Below are positions 57,579 through 64,000 of a stretch of DNA of 64,000 bases, piece after piece. Positions within the stretch are counted from its first letter, which is position 1. Every line of letters starts with the position of its first letter. Made by a program: the position numbers and the translations under genes. The DNA comes from Polytrichum commune (lineage: Eukaryota > Streptophyta > Polytrichopsida > Polytrichales > Polytrichaceae). The notes under the pieces are model-generated. The model saw only the letters and a program-made list of their open reading frames with translations. It was not told the origin of the DNA and made no database searches. Where the stretch lies: positions 19,160,001 to 19,224,000 of the forward strand of contig OX485809.1 in assembly GCA_950295325.1 (NCBI GenBank), in the 5' to 3' direction.

Positions 57579-60518
57579 CTATCGCTTAAGGACAAGACTG
57601 TCTGCAACAAGGTTCTCAGGGCGGCGTTCTATAACTTCGTCCACCAAACCAAATAGTTTGGCTTCTTCTGGTGACATGAAGTGGTCCCTCTCCATACTTG
57701 ACTCTGCAGTGTGTAACAAAGAAAGACAGTCATCACAAGCCAAGACACATCCAATTCACATGTCTTTCTCCTACATAGACATTTACAAATGTGAAAACAC
57801 AAGGTTCTCTTTGGACTTGCAAATTGACATTCACATTCTGTGGCATATTTTCCATGTACAGAAATTGAGTCATGCAATAATATGCCTCCAGCCCCAAATT
57901 GAACAAAGACAAATGGCAGTGACGGACTTCATCAGACCGGAAGCTATGAGTTCATCTTCAACAATAGTTTCTGATGAACACGTATTGGAGACACCCACTT
58001 CAATATGATCTATCCCAGAGTTTGCACATGTTTAGAAACACCTTGTATACCCTTGCACCCACTCTTGCTAACAATAATCTAACAACAACTGTGGCTACAA
58101 AGCAAAACAATACCAGGAGGAGAGGTACTAACAAACTCACCAATCTTTTCATACGGGTGACCTGTATGCTTCACATAGAGCCGGCTCAGTCTGGCCCTCA
58201 TGTCAAGAATCTCCCGTGCCTGGATTGCAATGTCACTAGCTTGGCCACTGGCACCTCCTGAAGGCTGATGAATCATGACCCGAGCATTAGGTAAAGAGCG
58301 TCTCTCTCCAGGTGCCCCTGCTGCTAGCAAAAGTGAACCCATCGAGGCTGCTTGCCCCACACAGAGTGTACTCACCGGGCTCCTAATATACTGTGACCAT
58401 CCATATCACAGCCCGATTCATTATTTGTGCATTTTCAATAACTTTTCACAAATGTCCAGCTATCCTCCCTCAATTCTCTTTATGAAATAACATAACAGAT
58501 AGCACAACCAACCTACTGCTTTGAGTTATATATCCCTTGATTGACACATAAGCTGAGACCTGTTGCTGACTAGCACAATTTAATGAAGACAAACAGACCA
58601 GTAAAAAAATTACATTTAATTTTCAAATGAGGGAAAGAGGGGGGAAAGTTCAAAATCCATGAAAAGAAATAGAGTTGAGAAACAGTAATGCAATCTATTG
58701 TTTCCAAAAGGTGAGCTCAGAAAATATCATACTCGACCATTATATTCACTATGTTCTAGCAGTGACATGCTCTGCGTTTCCAGTTGGTATCAAAGTATGC
58801 TCACAAGTGAAAGCATATGAAGTGTCTAGCTAACCTCTCATTTGCAGCAAAATTATGAATGAGAGCTTGGAGCTTTGTTTGGCCACAATAAAAACATTTC
58901 CATCATAATTAATATAAAGTATCAGCTCTTGGCCAAGAGCTATTTTTCTGCAGAATAAAGACTGATATCTCCTCCACCATTTGTGGCACTATGCACCTGC
59001 CTTTGCAATGAAGCAAAATTGAAGTGAAAGGGCACCATACCTGCATGGTATCATAGATTGCTAGTCCTGCTGTCACCACGCCACCAGGTGAGTTGATGTA
59101 TAGATGAATCTGCAATATTCCATATGCATTTCAACATCATCTAAATACCAAGACCAAGAATTTATAGCGCAAACTGAAATCCCTCAAGTGCTACTCCAAC
59201 TATACAGAACCATTTTATCACCAATCTGCACGTTCAGCAAGGACAGGTAGTGCAGGACATAGACTTTTGGAACTCCATTGTACAAAACTTGCCAGTCTCA
59301 ACGCTCAAAATCCTAGTAATGCAAATCAGTATCTGTAAATCCCCAAATGAACCATTTCGTACATGCTTTTGGAACTTATTAAGGCAAGCGTCCACTCCCT
59401 TACCAAGAATTCAGCCTAGCACTCTAAACTGCTACCCAGAAAAATCAGAGAAACTTAGAGATTCAATGGCTATTGTAGCTGTCGAACTGGGATTCCTGCT
59501 GTCATTCAGCTCTGACTTCGTGAGCCTCCCAGAGCTACACAAGAAGCATTCAAGGAATGTACCATCTCATTGGCATCATTTAACCTAGCTATGAGAGTAC
59601 CAGAAAATTTACCACCTAACACCCGGTTTATGCATGTGAACAGAGAGTACACATCATGGAATTGGGAGACGTGCCTCTTAAAGTGTCTCACGAGATAGTC
59701 TTAAACCCAATCATCTCCATGTCACGATTCCATGCTTTAGTCTACCCAATAGTGAACTTTGGAAACTATGGAATTAAAAGAGCCTGAGTTTCTGGGCTCC
59801 ACGATCTGTCCATGGATGCACACAACCGGTACAAACAGTAGAACTCGGCAAAACTGGCATAAGCGGCTTCCTCAAATAATAAGACCATCTACCTCTACTT
59901 ATGTATCATGTGGCTACTCTTAGAAGCCACAAGTAAATGCAGAACCCTCGTATGATTAAAAAGGCCCCACATGTCACAACCTAACAAACCGTTGCACTCA
60001 ACATCCCTCCTTATGCCTTGCGCATTCCTTCCACTGAGATGCATGGCTGTGCTAGCAAGAAACCGCAAAAAACCTCTTCTCCATCTGCCACATCATCCCT
60101 GAGGAGAACGATTCATGTCCAATACATGCTGCTTCGAGCTAAGTTATACAATTACCTTGAGCAAGTACCAAAATGCAATTGAGGAGTCAAGGGGCAGGCA
60201 GGCACATACCGGTTTATCTGGATGCTCCGACTCCAAGTAAAGGAGCTGAGCCACAACAAGCGATGCCGTGTCATCCGAGATTGGTCCATGGATGCACACA
60301 ATCCGCTCCTTCAATAGCCTGGAGAAAATGTCATACGCACGCTCCCCTCTCGAAGTATGCTCGATCACCATGGGCACCAACCCATAGCCACGGCTAAATT
60401 GCGCAGGACGCCTACACAACAACGACGAAGAAGAAGGAGACGACGACGACGACGCAGAAGAAGAACAAGACGACGATAGAGCTCCTGCGGCCCTCCATAG
60501 CCTCCCTGACCCCCTCAT
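57579..60518 (-). CDS. CLPP2: Mitochondrial ATP-dependent Clp protease proteolytic subunit, four exons
   Basis: Exons are 60518-60210, 59109-59041, 58390-58141 and 57703-57579 (TAG), about 250 codons in all. Donors are CCG|GTATGT, CAG|GTATGG and TTG|GTGAGT; acceptors TTGCAG, CACAG and CTGCAG; phases 0, 0 and 1. The N-terminus ([17 protein letters not shown], then a Ser run) looks like a mitochondrial presequence. The mature part starts near [19 protein letters not shown]. The triad is Ser142 (GQAASMGS), His167 (MIHQPSGG) and Asp216 (MERDHFMS), with the family's 25- and 49-residue spacing. It forms the 14-subunit chamber that degrades proteins unfolded by ClpX in the matrix. The C-terminal part ([19 protein letters not shown]) differs from flowering-plant CLPP2 and is closer to animal and bacterial ClpP. 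The Ser tract is encoded by GAC/GTC-type triplet repeats. Confidence 0.95.
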
Positions 60519-60969
60519 TGCGAACAAACAAATAATTCCCAACCCCCAATCCCCACCCCTGCCTCCCACACACTCCACCACCAATCCTTTACAAATTCCC
60601 AAACCCCATGTCGATGGAGAATTGTAACCCTAGGGATGCGAACCGGATCAAAGAACGCGGTGTAACGAGTGGAAGGAGCGATTACAAGTGTTAGAAATTT
60701 GTGAAGATGGTGTGCAGGGTGTGTGATCGTGATGATGATGGTATAGAGGTGGGATCGTGGGGATGGCAATTTATGAATTAGGAAGTTGAATGGAGAGCGG
60801 GATGGGAACCCTAAATTGGAGATGGTGATGTTAGCATGGAAGAAGGGGAGGGGAGGTGGCAAATGGGAAGGGAAGGGAATTAACTGGTAATGTATGAGGG
60901 GGAGTGCATTTATGGGGAATAAGGACATCGTGTTAAGTGGTAGATGAGCGTAGGTGTGTCTATGTTTTT

Positions 60970-61178
60970 CATAATGCATTCTTTCTCATGCACAATCAAA
61001 CTTGATGATTCAAGGATGGATTTCAACGGCTTTGATTAGTTGGAGAAACGTAATGCTTTGCCCTGAAATATCGTCTCGCACAAGTGTTTGTGTTCTTCAT
61101 AATGCATTTCTCATGCATTACCAAACGTAAAGGTTCAAGGATCGATTTCAACGGCTCTGATTGGTTGGAGAAACATAA
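60970..61178. repeat. Imperfect tandem duplication
   Basis: CATAATGCATTCTTTCTCATG through GGATTTCAACGGC and GTTGGAGAAACGTAATG (about 60970-61053) recurs at about 61096-61178 with roughly 85% identity, an offset of about 125 bp. Located some 450-660 bp upstream of CLPP2. Confidence 0.6.
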
Positions 61179-61335
61179 TGTCCTATCCAAAAATGTAATG
61201 CACTCCGAAATGTGTGGGGTTTGTTATGCAAACTAGGGGTGCCTCATATTATGAAGGAAATTGGACCTAGGTCTTTACAGGACGGGGAGTGACTCAAATG
61301 TCTATGCATTGCACAATCCTCTTTAGATGAGAGAG

Positions 61336-61833
61336 CTACACTAAATATGATATTAGTGTCCCCATGTCCTGTGGACATCGGGTTGTTGGCATTACGAACG
61401 GACACTCTATTCACGCCGGCCCCTCAAAGGGACCGGAGTTTCTATCTATCTATCTATCTATCTATCTATGATATTAGTGTCATATGGTATTTAATGTCAC
61501 TATAGTAACTTTTCGGATGACACTTCTTATGAATAAGTGAACAAATATTGTCATGGATGACAGATGAGTTCATCCATTGGGAAAAACCCTACCTTCTCTT
61601 GTCAGCAAGTTGTGATGAAATATTGTCATGGATGATTGTAATTTTGGATGAAAATTCACTTGGTAAGTGACAATAATTGCAACACTGTAAATCTATAATC
61701 CCCCCCAAAAAATACCATAAATGACAAATAAAGTTGGGTGGACATTTAGTGTTGGTGACACTGTATTGCGGTTTACAATTAGTATTGAGCAAGACATTAG
61801 AATCGGTGACACTAAATATTATATTTAGTGTAG
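61336..61833. mobile_element. CTACACTA-ended element, uninterrupted copy
   Basis: Starts CTACACTAAATATGATATT and ends ATATTTAGTGTAG, inverted ends of about 24 bp. Apart from a 106-bp retroposon near its left end it is continuous, and so serves as the empty site for the Harbinger insertion in its relative at 40708-45461. No ORF of note. Confidence 0.75.
61361..61466 (+). mobile_element. Very short retroposon with (TCTA)n tail (106 bp)
   Basis: TATGATATTAGTGTC occurs at 61346-61360 and again at 61467-61481, a perfect 15-bp target duplication. The body, about 71 bp and GC-rich (GGACATCGGGTTGTTGGC, CCGGCCCCTCAAAGGGACC), is followed by eight or so TCTA units (61432-61466). The duplication length and simple-repeat tail fit a SINE-like retroposon, probably 5'-truncated. 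The 40-kb relative lacks it. Confidence 0.75.
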
Positions 61834-63449
61834 TTCTACAATAGAGTTGGAATGCTAGGATCTTGATGCACTTTTGGGGAACCCAACATTATTTGTGACC
61901 AATGTCTATGGGTGTCCTAAGGCATGTGGGTTTATGTGGCCACGTAACTTAAATGTGAGTGGTCTAAGGAAAGAAGGTCATTGATGGACATTTTTAAGTA
62001 TGCTCTCATTTCTTGTAGGATATGAAACACACAAAATGGTGCGAGATGATTAGCAAATTTGAATCGTTGCATGTCATTTTTTTTATAATTTTTGAACCTC
62101 ATATGAATATCTTATTCAATGTGTGGTTCAAATTTTGGATAGAACAAACCTCAAGGAAACAATTAGGGAAGACTTAAAAGGTGATTTTGATCTCACCTAG
62201 GTGCCGCATTCAAGTCTTATTATGGCGATGTTAAGTTTATTTCAAGTTTTTTATGATTTTGGGTTGGCAATCTATTCATTTAAGCATAAGGATCTAAAAG
62301 TCTCTCAATCATAGTGCATGCATTTTGTGACAATCACTAAATCCCGCATTATTTACCTAGGCAATAGTTTGATAGTGAATTCATTAGACTCAAACCATGT
62401 GCAGTGCACAAACATAGGCACAACCATTGTCAATAGTATTGCATAATTTTGCAATGGTTTGATTTTTAGGAAATAGGCCCAAGCATATAGGGGTATATAG
62501 CCAGCTAGTACAATGAAAGAGAATATTTTCTTTGATAATGAATGACATATTCATATAAGCTCCAAAAAGCCATGAGGAAAATGGCTACAAACAAAAGTTG
62601 CAAGATTTGGCTAAGAAAACTCACAGTAATTGCATATCCTTGAAGAAGTGGGTGCCAAACCTTTCATCATTATATTCATATTGTGATCCAAAGACCACGT
62701 ATATTGTATGAATACAATGCTTAAAGAGTGACACTTGTAAGCATTCAATTGTTTATTCAATTTTATTTTGAATGAGCAACAAAATTCCATTGCCAAAGAA
62801 TGAAGTTAAGGAAACATGCCTAATTCATTTGTAGTCTTGATTAGACACCTATATTCAATGATATGTGATTAAGTCTAACTCCAATAATGGATACCAAAAA
62901 GACACATGATTAAAATAAGTTAGACTATGTGCTCAAATTTTGATAACTAGTCTAGGTTCAACAATCAACATAATTGGGAAACCTGTGCGACCATTTAATG
63001 AGCACAAATATCTTCACTTTGATAATGAATAAGATATTCATGCGAGCTCCGAAAATTACGAGGAAATTGGCTACGGTATTGATTTGGATTTGCTAACCAT
63101 CATCGTAGAATAGTGTGTTTCATATCCTAGGAGAGGTGAGCCAGTTGGAAAAAGTAACCATTTAAGACCCATCTACCTGACAACCATAGCGTGTCACAAA
63201 TCTACATATCTATAAATATGCTAGTGTCATATCTACGAAAGTCTAGATATCTTATCTTCATTTGGTGGAAATATCTTGTTAGGTTTGGGACCCAAGGTCC
63301 CTAACTCCACCTAATGGAGCCCACGCTGTGACAAAGGTCGCATCCGAACCGTCAGATGCTGATGGAGGGATCAGATCAATCCAATACATTTATAGTTCGG
63401 GCAGCCCGTGGCCTCACGAGAATCATCTAATTTCTGATTTTCATCCATG
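61834..63449. other. Intergenic, dispersed repeats
   Basis: Contains a forward dispersed repeat at about 61960-62130 and an inverted one at about 62930-63180 (with GATTTGGATTTGCTAACCAT and CATATCCTAGGAGAGGTGAG). No gene supported before the LYR exon. Confidence 0.5.
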
Positions 63450-63514
63450 AAACCCTAGCCTTAACTTACAAATGCACCCACGATGGCCCACACCTCAAGA
63501 AGCCTAAACCCTAA
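63450..63514 (+). promoter_or_regulatory. Two telo-boxes and a site II-like motif upstream of the LYR gene
   Basis: AAACCCTAG at 63450-63458 and AAACCCTAA at 63506-63514 flank GGCCCA (63485-63490), the complement of TGGGCC. Telo-box plus site II combinations are known in promoters of plant mitochondrial and ribosomal genes, which suits a mitochondrial LYR protein 33-97 bp downstream. The second telo-box may lie in the 5' untranslated region. Confidence 0.55.
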
Positions 63515-63546
63515 CCATTGAGCTCCGTGTCTCGCACATCGCAGCG

Positions 63547-63732
63547 ATGGTGCGGCCTGTGTACAGAGATCTTAAGGTCGTGCGTCGTCACGCCAAGGGT
63601 GACCACTTCGCCGGCTTCGTCAGCCAGGAGTTCCGCAAGAACACCGCTCTCAAAGACCCAACTGACGTTCGTCACAGAATCGATTTGGCGAAAGATTGCT
63701 CGTTTCTTGTGCGAAGCGTGCACGCTCACAAG
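63547..63732 (+). CDS. Complex-I LYR-type protein, first exon (gene runs off the window)
   Basis: ATG at 63547 opens 62 codons ending AAG|GTTTGA, a plausible donor at 63733; without splicing the frame stops at TGA 63736-63738. The sequence begins MVRPVYRDLK, a tyrosine-arginine core near the N-terminus in the place of the LYR motif. It continues with FAGFVSQEFRKN, a conserved Phe-Arg pair, and IDLAKDCSFLVRSVHAHK, the typical second and third helices. LYR proteins are small mitochondrial factors that bind acyl carrier protein and assist Fe-S cluster or respiratory-complex assembly; which subfamily cannot be decided from one exon. Plant relatives run to about 90-100 residues, so a further short exon should lie beyond 64000 or in the last 260 bp. 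Confidence 0.75.
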
Positions 63733-64000
63733 GTTTGAATCTACGTGTTATGCTTAATGTTTGTTTGCGATTTTCTTCTGGATAGAGGCACTGCTGATGT
63801 GCTTTGATTTTTTTTACTTGTGGTATGTTATACGTGATGGATGCCTTGAGGCATGTGTTTCACGGCCCATTGTCTACGATTTGAGTTATAACTATCTATG
63901 AGTAGATGAGTTTATAGTTATCTTGATGTCTTTGACAAGTTTCTTAGATGGAGGCGCTGCTGGTGGAGTTAGGGCGTGAATTTTTTTAGTGGTGTGTATT

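Noticed and set aside
1-64000. CRISPR arrays, operons or a prokaryotic defence system
   Set aside because: All recognisable genes are plant nuclear genes with spliceosomal introns; the tandem arrays seen lack the repeat-spacer pattern.
1-64000. Canonical tRNA or rRNA genes
   Set aside because: Only tRNA-like promoter boxes within the SINE at 51632 were seen; no complete cloverleaf was found by eye.

Overview
This looks like nuclear DNA of a land plant with a large, transposon-rich, AT-rich genome. Genes have spliceosomal GT-AG introns, some of them kilobases long, and promoters carry AAACCCTA telo-boxes. DNA-transposon families typical of plants (PIF/Harbinger, hAT, CACTA) are abundant. The C-terminal part of the mitochondrial ClpP resembles animal and bacterial ClpP more than the flowering-plant CLPP2 I know, which hints (weakly, inference only) at a seed-free plant or gymnosperm.

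Host genes. (1) A multi-exon + strand gene of unknown family, about 5.3-15.5 kb: a zinc-finger-like exon followed by coiled-coil exons. Most exon phases agree, but at least one exon between 10.9 and 13.1 kb is unresolved. (2) NPL4-like protein, - strand, 17.05-20.61 kb, two exons; its intron holds a five-copy array of about 170 bp. (3) Mitochondrial CLPP2, - strand, 57.58-60.52 kb, four exons with an intact Ser-His-Asp triad. (4) First exon of a Complex-I LYR-type protein, + strand, 63.55 kb, running off the window. Two paralogous 64/67-codon ORFs (32.8 and 53.2 kb) lie in a diverged segmental duplication and may be a small gene pair.

Mobile DNA dominates 25-57 kb. A PIF/Harbinger element (40.99-45.37 kb, TTA target duplication) carries a spliced Myb-like ORF1 and a transposase broken by a 974-bp solo LTR (5-bp target duplication) and one nonsense codon. 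The Harbinger element itself sits inside an older CTACACTA-ended repeat whose uninterrupted relative is at 61.3-61.8 kb. A decayed hAT element (48.63-51.11 kb, 8-bp target duplication) shares its ends with about 228-bp MITEs at 6.98 and 29.68 kb. The latter is split by a 1,636-bp element of unclear class rich in GGCTATAG motifs. A CACTA TNP2 remnant (36.7-38.7 kb) is interrupted by a Harbinger MITE. An 888-bp CACTA element interrupts one copy of the segmental duplication. A tRNA-derived SINE lies at 51.6 kb. A 2-kb poly(A)-ended retroposon at 46.5-48.5 kb contains an almost loopless 1.6-kb inverted repeat.

The strongest results are the nested insertions for which the window itself supplies the empty site, the hairpin-bearing retroposon, the 1.6-kb unclassified element, and the unknown multi-exon gene. 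All family calls rest on reading motifs by eye; no searches were run.
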